A stretch of 64,000 bases of DNA, taken from positions 1-64,000 of the forward strand of contig NZ_JAHCTA010000003.1 of NCBI RefSeq assembly GCF_018474025.1, read 5' to 3'. The stretch's first letter is position 1; every line of letters starts with the position of its first letter. The stretch comes from Alteromonas oceanisediminis (GTDB lineage: Bacteria; Pseudomonadota; Gammaproteobacteria; Enterobacterales; Alteromonadaceae). The notes under the pieces are model-generated. The model saw nothing but the letters and a program-made list of their open reading frames with translations. It ran no database searches and had not been told where the DNA came from. The position numbers and the translations under genes are program-made. Positions 1 through 8,731 of this stretch are shown here, piece by piece.

Positions 1-123
1 AAGGCGGGCTAACAGTACTCTTTAGGAGCTGGTGCCTACCTTACTTCGCAAGGCGGTTTATCAAAACTCTTAGTGAGCCGATATCAACCTTGCTGCTTGA
101 AGCGTCTTAGCGACTCTCCTCAA

Positions 124-185
124 GCGGGACGCGAATAATACGCTGTTTATTCGCAGTGTCAAGGGTCTTTTTTAAAAAGTTAGCA
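124..185 (-). promoter_or_regulatory. Strong stable-RNA promoter, P2-like, firing left
   Basis: On the minus strand there is a -35 TTGACA (157-162), a 16-bp spacer and a -10 TATTAT (135-140), followed by a GC-rich discriminator GCGTCCCGC. An A/T-rich stretch resembling an UP element lies just upstream (about 165-185). The near-consensus boxes, UP element and GC-rich discriminator are the combination known from stringently controlled rRNA and tRNA promoters. Transcription would start near 128 and leave the window at its left edge. No 16S or tRNA sequence is visible in 1-128, and I do not see a clear boxA, so whether the operon is rRNA or tRNA stays open. Confidence 0.65.
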
Positions 186-197
186 AACTAATTTGCT
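182..197. repeat. Small hairpin between the two leftward promoters
   Basis: AGCAAA-CTAA-TTTGCT forms a 6-bp stem with a 4-base loop. It sits inside a second inverted repeat, GTCAAGG (158-164) with CCTTGAC (199-205). The outer repeat overlaps the -35 of the P2-like promoter, so it could be a protein-binding site or simply part of the spacer between P1 and P2. The rest of 300-454 is A/T-rich with no gene that I can support. Confidence 0.35.
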
Positions 198-243
198 GCC
201 TTGACGCTGTTCGCTTCAGTATAAATGTTTCCCCCCGAAGCGA

Positions 244-300
244 GGTGCGCATTGTACGTATGAATTATTCAACGTCAACGGTTTTTTTAACTTTTTACGT
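244..300 (-). promoter_or_regulatory. Strong stable-RNA promoter, P1-like, firing left
   Basis: The minus strand carries -35 TTGACG (273-278), a 16-bp spacer and -10 TACAAT (251-256), followed by discriminator GCGCACC and preceded by an A-tract UP-like element (279-298). It lies about 115 bp upstream of the second promoter, which is the spacing of P1 and P2 in enterobacterial rrn operons. The tandem arrangement is the main reason for calling a stable-RNA operon beyond the left edge. Confidence 0.65.
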
Positions 301-454
301 CTTTAAGCGCCTTTTGGCTATTAACGCTCACTTTTTAACATTTAAGCGTCAAAATTTTGAACACCTTGTCAATTAAATTGGCTTATGCATACGACTTGAG
401 TAGACTACTAATTGCCTTTTATCTAAACATTCATAATAAAAACAAGGTAAAGCT

Positions 455-931
455 ATGAACGTTAAATTTTTACACTGCAGTATTGTTTCTATTTTACTGG
501 CTATCATTAGTTACGCCATCATCACACTTTTAAATATTACACTGACGTCGGCTATTGCTGTTTCTGTGAGTATATTCGTTTCTGGGATGATCGTCCCAGC
601 ACTGGCTGCGCAGTTTTCCGTTACCGCGCAGAGCAACGCCGGCGCGAGAACAAATTCAGTTGAAGAACCCGATGGTGATATTACCACTCTCTATGTGGGT
701 AACCTTCCTTATAGAGCGAATGAGGAAGCAGTGAAAGCGTATTTTCAAGATCACACAAACGTACAGTCGGTGCGCTTAATGAAGGATAAGCGCACTGGGA
801 AGCGCAAGGGCTACGGATTTGTAGAAGTCATTTCCAGTGATGTCGACAAAGCGATTACAACGTTAAATGATTCCGTATTTCAGGATAGGACATTAAAAGT
901 GCGTCATGCTAAGGATAAGGTCGCGCACTAA
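455..931 (+). CDS. RRM RNA-binding protein with N-terminal membrane segments
   Basis: This is a 158-residue protein with two parts. Residues about 6-27 and 30-52 are strongly hydrophobic and look like two membrane helices or a helical hairpin. Residues 76-154 are one RNA recognition motif with RNP2 LYVGNL (79-84) and RNP1 KGYGFVEV (118-125), both with the aromatic residues that stack on RNA. A polar linker (about 53-75) joins them. Small bacterial RRM proteins are common in marine gammaproteobacteria and often cold-responsive; binding to single-stranded RNA is inferred from the motif. The membrane portion would place the RRM on the inner face of the membrane. It is transcribed away from the stable-RNA promoters and ends in a terminator. 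The ATG follows AAGGTAAAGCT, a good ribosome binding site. Confidence 0.85.
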   Translation: MNVKFLHCSIVSILLAIISYAIITLLNITLTSAIAVSVSIFVSGMIVPALAAQFSVTAQSNAGARTNSVEEPDGDITTLYVGNLPYRANEEAVKAYFQDHTNVQSVRLMKDKRTGKRKGYGFVEVISSDVDKAITTLNDSVFQDRTLKVRHAKDKVAH

Positions 932-949
932 TTGCCAGCCCAATGAGTG

Positions 950-978
950 AAAAGGGGATCGCGCAGATCCCCTTTTTT
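950..978 (+). terminator. Intrinsic terminator after the RRM gene, probably bidirectional
   Basis: An 11-bp stem (AAAAGGGGATC with GATCCCCTTTT) and a 5-base loop GCGCA are followed by more T residues. It lies between the convergent RRM and DUF5610-like genes. The A-rich left arm would give a U-run on the minus strand as well, so it can serve both. Confidence 0.85.
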
Positions 979-998
979 AATGCTATGACATAGAGCCA

Positions 999-2363
999 TC
1001 AGTTCGTTATCGGCTCGTTCGGTTGAACAGGTTGAACCGGCGGCGCCGATTTCGGGAGACCTTCAATCAGTTGCTGGTTAAATGAATGGAAGCGGTTAAT
1101 CGCCTGAACCAAATCCGGCACTTGAACATCTTTCATTTCATTAACGATGCCATTCATCAAGGTATTGTAGTCATCTTGACTGCTGAGCGTTTGACGTGAC
1201 TGTTCAAGAACCGCCAACATCTTATCCAAATATTGAGCCACTGGCTTAACCGACTTTTCCTGCTCGCTTGATGAGGCTGATTGTTCATTGAAATGCTGCA
1301 CATAACCGTAGGCCTTCACGACCTCTGCTTTTTCAATGCGATTCAGTTGCAAAGCGTAACCGACCAACTCTTGCTTATCGTAGCCTAGCTCCAAGGCTTG
1401 ATTGAAAGCGGTTTCAATGTCACCTCGGTAAAATGTATCGGCTAAATCGGTGGCGTCAGCAACCAAGTTACCGATCGCAGTAAGTTCATTCTGATCAAGC
1501 TCGCCTGATACTGTCACTCGAAAACCTGAGAACTCAAGTGTCTGTGCGTTGCTGCGTTGACTCGCACTGGTATTCTCGCCTTCTGCGGTGTCATTGCTGT
1601 CCGAACCACGAGGTTGGGCTTGCTCCGAAGCATCTCCTGCTGGGTTATTCAATAGCTGATTTTGAAATGATTGCGTCGAAAATGATGCCTGACGAAGGTC
1701 AACGAATTGAAGCGAAACTTCGTCGCCGTCTTTTGTCCGTATGGTCAGTTCGCCACTACTTTCTTGAGAATAGCTAGCCTGAAGCGACGCTACATTCTGG
1801 ACCTGATCACTGTTTTGCTGCGGCTTACCTAACAGGTTTTGCTCTAACCGACCTATTTGTTCGCCAATGAGTGAGCGGCTGCGCGTAATTCCTTCTTTGA
1901 TTTCTTCATTCATGAAGCTACCAATATCACGTTCCGCCATGGCGATACCTTTCGCCACACCACTTTTTGCCTGTTCAAACAAAGATGCCAATTTTGCTTC
2001 ATCAGCACCGCTAGATGCAGCGCCTTTGATCACACCGCCGACAAAGCGCATCACATTTTCTGCGACTTTCTCGAAATCAAACAGTGATGCTGGCTTACTC
2101 TTGTCTACCTTCTTAGCCCCAGCGTCACGCTCACCATCGATCGTGACATTTTGCTGCATTGAGCTACTGTATATTTTCAGCCCGACCGTTGTTTGCGAGC
2201 TAATAACACTGATACTCGATGCATTGTTCTGTGCAACTTGCTTCGCCTGAAAATCAGCTGCCTGCTGTAAACCTTCAGCCTGCAACTGCTTATTGATTGC
2301 GGTACTTGGCTTCGCAGCTTGCGGCTGGTCGCCCATAAACGCCTTGATTTCGCCAAAATTCAT
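999..2363 (-). CDS. DUF5610-like protein of unknown function
   Basis: The product has about 454 residues, is polar and rich in Gln, Ser and Ala, and shows no signal peptide or membrane span. Residues around 90-180 (DFEKVAENVMRFVGG ... EQAKSGVAKGIAMAERDIG) resemble the DUF5610 pattern, recognised by eye. A second alpha-helical stretch (VADATDLADTFYRGD onward) fills the C-terminal part. Proteins of this type are found near flagellar or secretion genes in other bacteria, but nothing here supports a role. I place the start at the ATG at 2363 because it has a good GAGGT eight bases upstream; a TTG at 2408 is in frame but has no such site. It is divergent from trmA. Confidence 0.7.
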   Translation of the reverse strand: MNFGEIKAFMGDQPQAAKPSTAINKQLQAEGLQQAADFQAKQVAQNNASSISVISSQTTVGLKIYSSSMQQNVTIDGERDAGAKKVDKSKPASLFDFEKVAENVMRFVGGVIKGAASSGADEAKLASLFEQAKSGVAKGIAMAERDIGSFMNEEIKEGITRSRSLIGEQIGRLEQNLLGKPQQNSDQVQNVASLQASYSQESSGELTIRTKDGDEVSLQFVDLRQASFSTQSFQNQLLNNPAGDASEQAQPRGSDSNDTAEGENTSASQRSNAQTLEFSGFRVTVSGELDQNELTAIGNLVADATDLADTFYRGDIETAFNQALELGYDKQELVGYALQLNRIEKAEVVKAYGYVQHFNEQSASSSEQEKSVKPVAQYLDKMLAVLEQSRQTLSSQDDYNTLMNGIVNEMKDVQVPDLVQAINRFHSFNQQLIEGLPKSAPPVQPVQPNEPITN

Positions 2364-2492
2364 AATTTTTACCTCACTATCCTCAGCAACTTTATCGGCG
2401 AAGTTCAAATTAAGTTTAGCGCTATTTGAAAATACTGCGCGAGAATGTCTTACAGGTTACAATGCAGCTTTTAAATGGAGCAAAGATGACGC

Positions 2493-3587
2493 GTGATGGC
2501 TGAGGCTGAAAACACCTACGAACAACAACTTAGTGAGAAGGTCGAGCGGTTGAACACGCGCTTCGCCTGTTATGGACCACCCGCGTTAGAAATATTTCCT
2601 TCTGCTGCCAAACATTACCGGATGCGCGCTGAGTTTAGGGTCTGGCACGATGGTGATGACTTGTACCACATAATGTTCGACCAAAACACAAAACAGAAAA
2701 TCCGCGTTGACCAGTTCGAACCCGCCAGCGAAACCATCAACAAATTAATGGGCGACGTGATTGCACAGATAAGACCACATGATGTGTTAAGGCGGAAGCT
2801 GTTTCAAATAGACTATTTGACTGCGCTTTCTGGCGAAGTTGTCATCAGTTTATTGTATCACCGCCAATTAGACGAGCAGTGGGTTGAAGCTGCAACAACA
2901 CTCAAACAGCGGCTTGGCGCCCATCGAGAAGTCAGTATTATTGGCCGGGCAAAAAAACAGAAACACATCATCGGCAACGACTTTGTCATTGAACGGCTAC
3001 CGATAAACGGCCAGCACTATGTCTTCAAGCACATTGAAAATAGTTTTACCCAGCCGAATGCGCAGGTAAATTGTAAAATGATAGAGTGGGCGATCGACTG
3101 TAGCCAAGGTTTAGAAGGCGATCTCGTCGAGTTTTACTGTGGCGCAGGAAATTTTAGCATTCCGCTAGCACCACACTTTAATAATGTGATTGGCACAGAG
3201 ATAGCAAAACCCTCTGTTGAAGCTGCGCACTACAATATTCAGGAAAACCAAATCGACAATGTTCGAATTGTCAGACTGTCGGCAGAAGAATTTACCTCAG
3301 CGATGCGCGGTGATCGTGAATTTAATCGGCTCAAAGGCATCGATTTAACGCGTTATAAACTGACTACCGCCTTGGTCGATCCCCCTCGTAGTGGTTTAGA
3401 CAATGATACCTTGAACATGGTTAAAGCATTTGATGCCATCTTATATATTTCGTGCAATCCTGAAACGCTCTACGACAATCTGCAAACGCTCACTCAAACC
3501 CATCGAATTGAGCGGTTCGCGCTGTTCGACCAATTCCCTTTTACTCACCACGTTGAAAGTGGTGTTTTATTGATCAAAAAGCCGTAG
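2493..3587 (+). CDS. trmA: tRNA (uracil-54-C5)-methyltransferase TrmA
   Basis: This 364-residue protein uses S-adenosylmethionine to make the ribothymidine at position 54 of the tRNA T-loop. It matches the enterobacterial enzyme along its whole length. Visible landmarks are the [20 protein letters not shown] block near the N-terminus, the SAM-binding loop [20 protein letters not shown], and the nucleophile in SCNPETL (Cys about 321). It lacks the extra TRAM domain of the RumA/RlmD group, which fits TrmA. The start is GTG at 2493 or the ATG directly after it. It converges on fabR with only 12 bp between them; trmA and fabR are also neighbours in Escherichia coli. Confidence 0.97.
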   Translation: MMAEAENTYEQQLSEKVERLNTRFACYGPPALEIFPSAAKHYRMRAEFRVWHDGDDLYHIMFDQNTKQKIRVDQFEPASETINKLMGDVIAQIRPHDVLRRKLFQIDYLTALSGEVVISLLYHRQLDEQWVEAATTLKQRLGAHREVSIIGRAKKQKHIIGNDFVIERLPINGQHYVFKHIENSFTQPNAQVNCKMIEWAIDCSQGLEGDLVEFYCGAGNFSIPLAPHFNNVIGTEIAKPSVEAAHYNIQENQIDNVRIVRLSAEEFTSAMRGDREFNRLKGIDLTRYKLTTALVDPPRSGLDNDTLNMVKAFDAILYISCNPETLYDNLQTLTQTHRIERFALFDQFPFTHHVESGVLLIKKP

Positions 3588-3599
3588 GAAGAGACAGTG

Positions 3600-4229
3600 T
3601 TAATTAGCCGTTGCGCCAATCTGGATAAAGCGTAATTGTTGTTTGACACGTGTACCAATAGCCGCTTTCAGCTCCGGGTCGGCCTCTAGTGCTTCTGCGC
3701 CGGCACTGAACACCAATTTGACCATTGCCTCGGCTTGCAGATAGGCGGTTTGATGCTGCACGCTCTGAACTTCAATGATGTAGTCCGTGAGTTCTTCAAC
3801 AAAATGCTGTATTTCCCGCTGCACCGCCGTGCGAAATGCCGGTGATGTGCCCGTATGTTCACGCAATAGCAGTCTGAATACGTTGGTGTTCGCCGCAATA
3901 AATTCCATAAAGGTATTCACTGAAGTATCAATCACACCACCACCTGAAGCGATGCGACGGCGTGCCTGACGCATAAGTTGCCGTAACGCAAGTCCGGCTT
4001 CATCAACCAGAGTTAAACCAAGTTCATCAATGTCTTTAAAATGACGATAAAACGATGTTGGCGCTATACCGGCTTCTCTGGCAACCTCACGTAGACTCAT
4101 GGCGGACAAACTTTTGTTTTCATCCAGTAAATGAAATGCAGCATTAATAATATTTTGTCGGGTTTTTTGTTTTTGCTCTTGCCTGTTAAGCGCCACGCTC
4201 ACTACCTCTGAACTTATTGCATTGGCCAT
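3600..4229 (-). CDS. fabR: Unsaturated fatty acid repressor FabR (TetR family)
   Basis: A TetR-type repressor with an N-terminal helix-turn-helix ([20 protein letters not shown]) nearly identical to that of E. coli FabR, followed by the conserved [12 protein letters not shown] and [14 protein letters not shown] blocks and [10 protein letters not shown]-like [13 protein letters not shown]. FabR senses the pool of unsaturated acyl thioesters and represses genes for unsaturated fatty acid synthesis. I chose the ATG at 4229 over a TTG at 4256. The protein carries about 15 extra N-terminal residues relative to E. coli FabR, so a later start is possible. It is divergent from a fatty acid desaturase and a matching operator lies between them. 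Confidence 0.93.
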   Translation of the reverse strand: MANAISSEVVSVALNRQEQKQKTRQNIINAAFHLLDENKSLSAMSLREVAREAGIAPTSFYRHFKDIDELGLTLVDEAGLALRQLMRQARRRIASGGGVIDTSVNTFMEFIAANTNVFRLLLREHTGTSPAFRTAVQREIQHFVEELTDYIIEVQSVQHQTAYLQAEAMVKLVFSAGAEALEADPELKAAIGTRVKQQLRFIQIGATAN

Positions 4230-4278
4230 TGTCACTAAAATACGCCCAACAACCAACCCATTTTTACGTCGAATGACC

Positions 4279-4306
4279 TTGCCAATGAGGTGGAAAACCG
4301 TAAAAT
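4279..4306 (+). promoter_or_regulatory. Predicted desaturase promoter
   Basis: TTGCCA (4279-4284), a 16-bp spacer and TAAAAT (4301-4306) make a reasonable sigma-70 promoter pointing at the desaturase gene. The FabR-type operator begins two bases after the -10, so the bound repressor would cover the transcription start. Confidence 0.55.
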
Positions 4307-4307
4307 C

Positions 4308-4325
4308 AGCTTACAATTGTACGCT
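4308..4325. promoter_or_regulatory. FabR operator
   Basis: AGCTTACAATTGTACGCT is an 18-bp near-perfect palindrome with one mismatch. It agrees with the FabR motif known from E. coli fabA and fabB, AGCGTACA-NN-TGTTCGCT, at 16 of 18 positions counting the two free ones. It lies 13 bp before the desaturase ATG, in the fabR-desaturase intergenic region, and may also serve autoregulation of fabR. Confidence 0.8.
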
Positions 4326-4338
4326 CAAATAGAGTCTA

Positions 4339-5484
4339 ATGAAAAAACCACCTTTTATACTATTAAACATTCTGGTGTTTGCCATTACGAGCGCCATTGC
4401 GTTTATTGCCGTTCCCATTTGGGCTTTTACGGTTGGCTTCAGTGCGGTTGAGATAGCCACAACCCTTGTTTTGTTTTTCTTTACCGGCATGTCTATCACT
4501 GCCGGATACCACCGGTTGTGGTCGCATAAAACCTATCAAGCTAACCCTATTGTGAAGGTTATTCTGGCGATTGGCGGTGCAATGGCAGTGCAAAATAGTA
4601 TTTTACACTGGGCGTCTGATCACCGTGTGCATCACCGGCACGTCGACGTGAACGACAAAGACCCTTATTCCGCCAAACGCGGCTTTTGGTTTTCGCACAT
4701 GGGCTGGATGCTGAGAGAATATCAGGCGCACCGCTATGATAATTATGAGAATTGCCGCGACCTGCAAAAAGACAAAGTCGTGATGTGGCAACACAATCAC
4801 TATATTTGGATTGTATTGGCTGCTAACTTTGGTATTACTGCCTTTCTGGGTTGGTTGAATGGCAACATTCTGGGCATGGTGCTACTCGCGGGAGTATTCA
4901 GGCTGGTCGCTGTGCACCATGTTACGTTTTTCATCAACTCGTTGGCGCACGTCTGGGGCAAGCAACCTTACACCGACGCCAATTCGGCGCGTGATAATGG
5001 GGTTGTTGCCCTGTTTACTTTTGGTGAGGGATATCATAACTACCACCATATTTTCGAATATGATTACCGGAATGGGATACGTTGGTGGCAGTATGATCCG
5101 ACAAAATGGCTTATTCGAGGGTTGTCATTTATCGGCTTGACCTGGGATTTACGTCGAACGCCAGAAGAGCGCATTGAGAAAGCGAAAGCGAAGATGCAAT
5201 TGGACACGGCAACCGCAAAGCTGTCCGATTTACCTAACGCAGAAGAAGTTATCCAGAAAGTACAACTTGAATACGATTTGTTGATGCAAAAAATGTCAGA
5301 TTATTACGCGACCAAAAAACGCATGATGAATGTACGCAAGAAGTATCTCAAGCGTAGCTTCGAACGATTAGAGCTGGACTTTAAGTATAAAGAGCTTCAA
5401 CAGGCCGTTGAATTGCAAAAAGCTAAGTGGCTCAAACTGTATCATTTAACCACTCGCATTGAGCTTCCAGCCCTGCCCGCATGA
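4339..5484 (+). CDS. Membrane acyl-CoA/acyl-lipid delta-9 desaturase
   Basis: A 381-residue integral membrane desaturase that uses a di-iron centre and O2 to insert a cis double bond in acyl chains. The three histidine boxes are present: HRLWSH (58-63), HRVHHRH (95-101) and HNYHH (about 233-237). Membrane segments lie at about 8-30, 35-55, and two more near 155-195. The C-terminal 100 residues are charged and helical, probably cytoplasmic coiled coil, and longer than in minimal family members. The upstream FabR operator says that the gene is shut off when unsaturated acyl groups are plentiful. Together with FabR this forms an oxygen-dependent branch of membrane fluidity control. Confidence 0.93.
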   Translation: MKKPPFILLNILVFAITSAIAFIAVPIWAFTVGFSAVEIATTLVLFFFTGMSITAGYHRLWSHKTYQANPIVKVILAIGGAMAVQNSILHWASDHRVHHRHVDVNDKDPYSAKRGFWFSHMGWMLREYQAHRYDNYENCRDLQKDKVVMWQHNHYIWIVLAANFGITAFLGWLNGNILGMVLLAGVFRLVAVHHVTFFINSLAHVWGKQPYTDANSARDNGVVALFTFGEGYHNYHHIFEYDYRNGIRWWQYDPTKWLIRGLSFIGLTWDLRRTPEERIEKAKAKMQLDTATAKLSDLPNAEEVIQKVQLEYDLLMQKMSDYYATKKRMMNVRKKYLKRSFERLELDFKYKELQQAVELQKAKWLKLYHLTTRIELPALPA

Positions 5485-5516
5485 TGATCTGCGCACAAGC
5501 TTTTACGCACTGGCGG

Positions 5517-6569
5517 CTAACTACCGCCTGTTGCGTGCAAGCGTTCTGGTGACGATAAGCGATTTTTGGCAAAGTCTTTTCGATGATCTTTTGGTGAAAA
5601 ACCAAACCACCCTTTAAACGCCCGCGAGAAGCTAGTCGCATTTTTGTAACCGCAACGACTTGCCGTTTCGGTCACCGAGACGCCGGCAGCCAATGTTGCT
5701 ACTGCCCGATTCATTTTGGCGCGCATAATTTCCTCAGACAACGACGTTTTCAATTGACGTAATGCAATCTGTACTGATTGCAGTGAATGATCGGTGAACG
5801 CGACAATGTAGTCGCTATCGAGCTTTTGCATGTCAGCACATTCAGCCAGAACATAGCGCAACGAATCAAGAAATCCGCTTGGGGCCATCGAAATATGTTC
5901 TCGCTCCTGAGCGAACGACGCTCGGCAAACGGGTGGTAATGACCGGAGCAACCACTGACTTGGAAATTCGATATACAGCTGGTTGGCGGGCGATCGTGTC
6001 ATCATTGTGTCAGCGAATTCATTGGACACGACCTCAGGGTCACTAACACCAATTTTCATGAGACGGTTACCCGCAGGTTCCTGACTGCCAAATTGCAGCA
6101 AGCGGAGCAGGCAGGTGAGTGTGAAAGCGTCTTTTTGACGTGGCTTTATTCTCGGCTGATAAGTACGTTCAAGGGTGATTTTCGCTGTATCGGTTTGCAT
6201 GCTTACCTGAACCGACATAGTCGTCGCTAACTGCCGAACGTTACGCGATAGCTGGACGAGCAGTTCTCCCAACGATGTTGCTGCGTAAAAGGGCTCTGCA
6301 AACGAAGGTATATCAGTAAAGTTGACTCTCTGCGCCACTTTAGCGGCAAAAAAATTATCATGGGTTGCTATCGCAGCACGTTCTAGAAACAGATCAAAGG
6401 CAGGGATCGCTGGCACAAAAAGATGCTCACACTCGGCGAGTAAATTTTCTTTAAACCCAAATTCCCGGATCATCGCGCGCCAGTTAATTTGTTGCTCTTC
6501 GAGTGCATCACAAAAAGGCCGTAGTAACTCCAGCCTCACAAGCGGTAAATGATCTTTCGATTTAGACAT
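5517..6569 (-). CDS. AraC-family transcriptional regulator
   Basis: About 350 residues. The N-terminal 200 residues fit the Arabinose_bd-type ligand domain of the OruR/ArgR-like AraC group (for example LFLERAAIATHDNFFAAKVAQRVNFTD read in short blocks). The C-terminal part holds the double helix-turn-helix, ending in GVSVTETASRCGYKNATSFSRAF and FGFSPKDHR, the conserved second-helix and signature region. I chose the ATG at 6569, which has AAGGA at a good distance; the frame extends to 6620 without a better site. The regulated gene is unknown. It stands between the convergent desaturase gene and a divergent signalling gene, so either could be a target, but no operator is evident. Confidence 0.85.
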   Translation of the reverse strand: MSKSKDHLPLVRLELLRPFCDALEEQQINWRAMIREFGFKENLLAECEHLFVPAIPAFDLFLERAAIATHDNFFAAKVAQRVNFTDIPSFAEPFYAATSLGELLVQLSRNVRQLATTMSVQVSMQTDTAKITLERTYQPRIKPRQKDAFTLTCLLRLLQFGSQEPAGNRLMKIGVSDPEVVSNEFADTMMTRSPANQLYIEFPSQWLLRSLPPVCRASFAQEREHISMAPSGFLDSLRYVLAECADMQKLDSDYIVAFTDHSLQSVQIALRQLKTSLSEEIMRAKMNRAVATLAAGVSVTETASRCGYKNATSFSRAFKGWFGFSPKDHRKDFAKNRLSSPERLHATGGS

Positions 6570-6764
6570 GACAATCCTTCGTAAATTCTCAAAACATACT
6601 GAATGCGTGGAATCTTTCACGTGTTTTGAGTCTACTGCTAATGCGTTGGTTCCGGTAGTTTTCTTTGAAATAAATAAATTGCTAGAAATGCATGAAATGC
6701 AAGGTTATTTTTAGTCCTGTGGTTTAGTATCCGCGTAGAATGATATGAAGGTTTTGGCACACAC

Positions 6765-8720
6765 ATGAATTGCCTTGCCGATCTATCTGTTTACACACCT
6801 CCGATGAGCAGTCTGCCTGACACTATGAATAATAACGATGTGAATCAAGCCCCCTGGGTTGTCCTGAGTGTTGAAGATAACCCCGACTATCAAGCCAGTC
6901 TGGTGTATACCATTGAGCACATGAAAATTCGCCATCGACCGGTCGTCGTATTAACAGCAAACAGCTGCGAGCAGGCTTGTGCGATGGTGCTTGACCGCAG
7001 TGACATCAGTGTCGCTCTGGTGGATATGGTCATGGAAGACGACACCGCTGGTTTGCGTTTCATTCAATATGTTCGCCACACGCTACATGACGACGCAATG
7101 CGTATGGTGATGCTCACCGGCGAGCCCGGAATTGCGCCACGACGACTCATGGTAGAGTGTGACGTTGATGAATATTGGAATAAGTCTGAGCTTCAAAACG
7201 ATAAGCTGTATTCGGTGCTATGCAGCCAGACACGAACGTGGGCAGCACTGAAAGAGCGTGAACGAAATCAGCACGGTCTCAAAATCGCTATTGAATCCGC
7301 ACAGCAAAACATTGCCAAGCATCAGTATGAAAAAGACGCTTTATCACAACAAGTTGATGCCGTTCTTGAGCGGCTAACGACGTTATATTCTGATCAACCA
7401 GCGGTGATGGCATCGATTCGCTCATCGGTCGGGATGCTTACTGACATCCAACACCAGCTTCGTGACGTCACGCCCACAGCATCAGTTCCACATAATGAGA
7501 TATGCCAGCGTGAAGACTTCGACTTAACTGACTTTCTGTCTGTACTAGCAGATACCGTCGAAACCCGATTCGACCGCAAGCATTTAACGCTCGTTTGCCC
7601 GTGCGAACCGCTGCCCACGCAGAAGTGGGTGAATGGTTATCAGCGTACATTGCGAGAATTCATATTACGCATTGTCGATACCGCACTTACGCAGGATACC
7701 ATTAACAAGCTCATCGTGAGCTGTGGCCTCATTAAAGCCACTGCGCATCGGCTCGATACGCGTTTCTCGCTACATTTCATTGCACCAGAGGCCGACATCG
7801 CACTTCAACGTGCACAGGCTGAGCTCGACGCGTTGTTTGCTAGCGACCATGTGATTCGTTTAGCGAAGCAAATACGCACAACTCTGAATGTGTCACTCGA
7901 ACGCAATGTGCTTACTGTACACATTGATGTGAACTTTTATGTCGTTAATCGGCCGGTAAGTCTTGAACCGTGTGAGAAGGTCAGCGAGCGCGAAAACCCA
8001 ACGCTGCTGATTGTGAGCAACGATGTCGATCAGCCAAGCAACTTAATCCAGCGTCTCAGTGCGATGGAATACTCGGTGATCACTGCCAATTCGTTTTCAG
8101 TCCTATCATCGCCAGTGACGAGTTCTGCAGTGGCGCTTATTATTGCCACACACGGCAAGTTAGCAAACTGCAACAATGATGAACTCAGGCAACTAGCCCA
8201 TGTTCAGCAGCCGGTATTAATGTTTCTCAGTGAACAATCGCGGTCACATGAGCCAATCATCCCCGAGGTTTGTGATTGTTTACATCACCATGTTGATAAA
8301 CATACTCTCGGCCAGCGTATCGCACGATGGTTGCCCGTATACACGCGATCTTCTGGTAGCGATACGTTGTTGTTTAGCTTACGCGATGCGATACGCACTA
8401 CTGCCTACCAGCAACAAGATTTTCATTCGGCATTTTTTGAGACACACAGTGAGCGTGTAAAGGCGCTACTCGCGACCTTACAGCACAAGGAGTCTTTTAA
8501 ACAAGGCCGCGATCGTATCGTTTCGGATTTAATGCAACTCAGTGCCAGCGTTCATTCGCCCGCTCTGAGCATAATCGCTAGCGAGATTGAATCAATTCCT
8601 GACGATGTTGGCAATCAGTTTTCATCCAAACAGTTACACCGAAAGGTACGGGCATTACTGAACGAATTGCTTAGCGTGATGGCAACACAAATCACTGATA
8701 CCCGAAGCGTATCACCTTAG
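6765..8720 (+). CDS. Receiver-domain multidomain signalling protein with degenerate kinase-like core
   Basis: 651 residues. An N-terminal receiver domain (about 31-150) has the acidic pair in SVEDN and the phospho-acceptor Asp87 in ALVDMVMEDD. Its sequence resembles the receivers of DUF3369 proteins. A coiled-coil stretch follows (about 165-215). Residues about 240-390 look like a histidine-kinase ATPase fold without recognisable N, G1 or G2 boxes. Residues about 410-520 (TLLIVSNDVDQPSN ... ALIIATHGKL) resemble a second receiver that has no acceptor Asp. The last 110 residues are helical and HPt-like but lack the phospho-histidine motif. It is probably a phospho-accepting adaptor, not a kinase. 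The stop is 11 bp from the next gene, a sensor kinase that is the likely phosphodonor. Confidence 0.7.
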   Translation: MNCLADLSVYTPPMSSLPDTMNNNDVNQAPWVVLSVEDNPDYQASLVYTIEHMKIRHRPVVVLTANSCEQACAMVLDRSDISVALVDMVMEDDTAGLRFIQYVRHTLHDDAMRMVMLTGEPGIAPRRLMVECDVDEYWNKSELQNDKLYSVLCSQTRTWAALKERERNQHGLKIAIESAQQNIAKHQYEKDALSQQVDAVLERLTTLYSDQPAVMASIRSSVGMLTDIQHQLRDVTPTASVPHNEICQREDFDLTDFLSVLADTVETRFDRKHLTLVCPCEPLPTQKWVNGYQRTLREFILRIVDTALTQDTINKLIVSCGLIKATAHRLDTRFSLHFIAPEADIALQRAQAELDALFASDHVIRLAKQIRTTLNVSLERNVLTVHIDVNFYVVNRPVSLEPCEKVSERENPTLLIVSNDVDQPSNLIQRLSAMEYSVITANSFSVLSSPVTSSAVALIIATHGKLANCNNDELRQLAHVQQPVLMFLSEQSRSHEPIIPEVCDCLHHHVDKHTLGQRIARWLPVYTRSSGSDTLLFSLRDAIRTTAYQQQDFHSAFFETHSERVKALLATLQHKESFKQGRDRIVSDLMQLSASVHSPALSIIASEIESIPDDVGNQFSSKQLHRKVRALLNELLSVMATQITDTRSVSP

Positions 8721-8731
8721 GCTCCCACGCG

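Noticed and set aside
1538-2496. Three plus-strand frames antisense to the DUF5610-like gene
   Set aside because: They lie opposite a long coherent minus-strand gene with a strong ribosome binding site.
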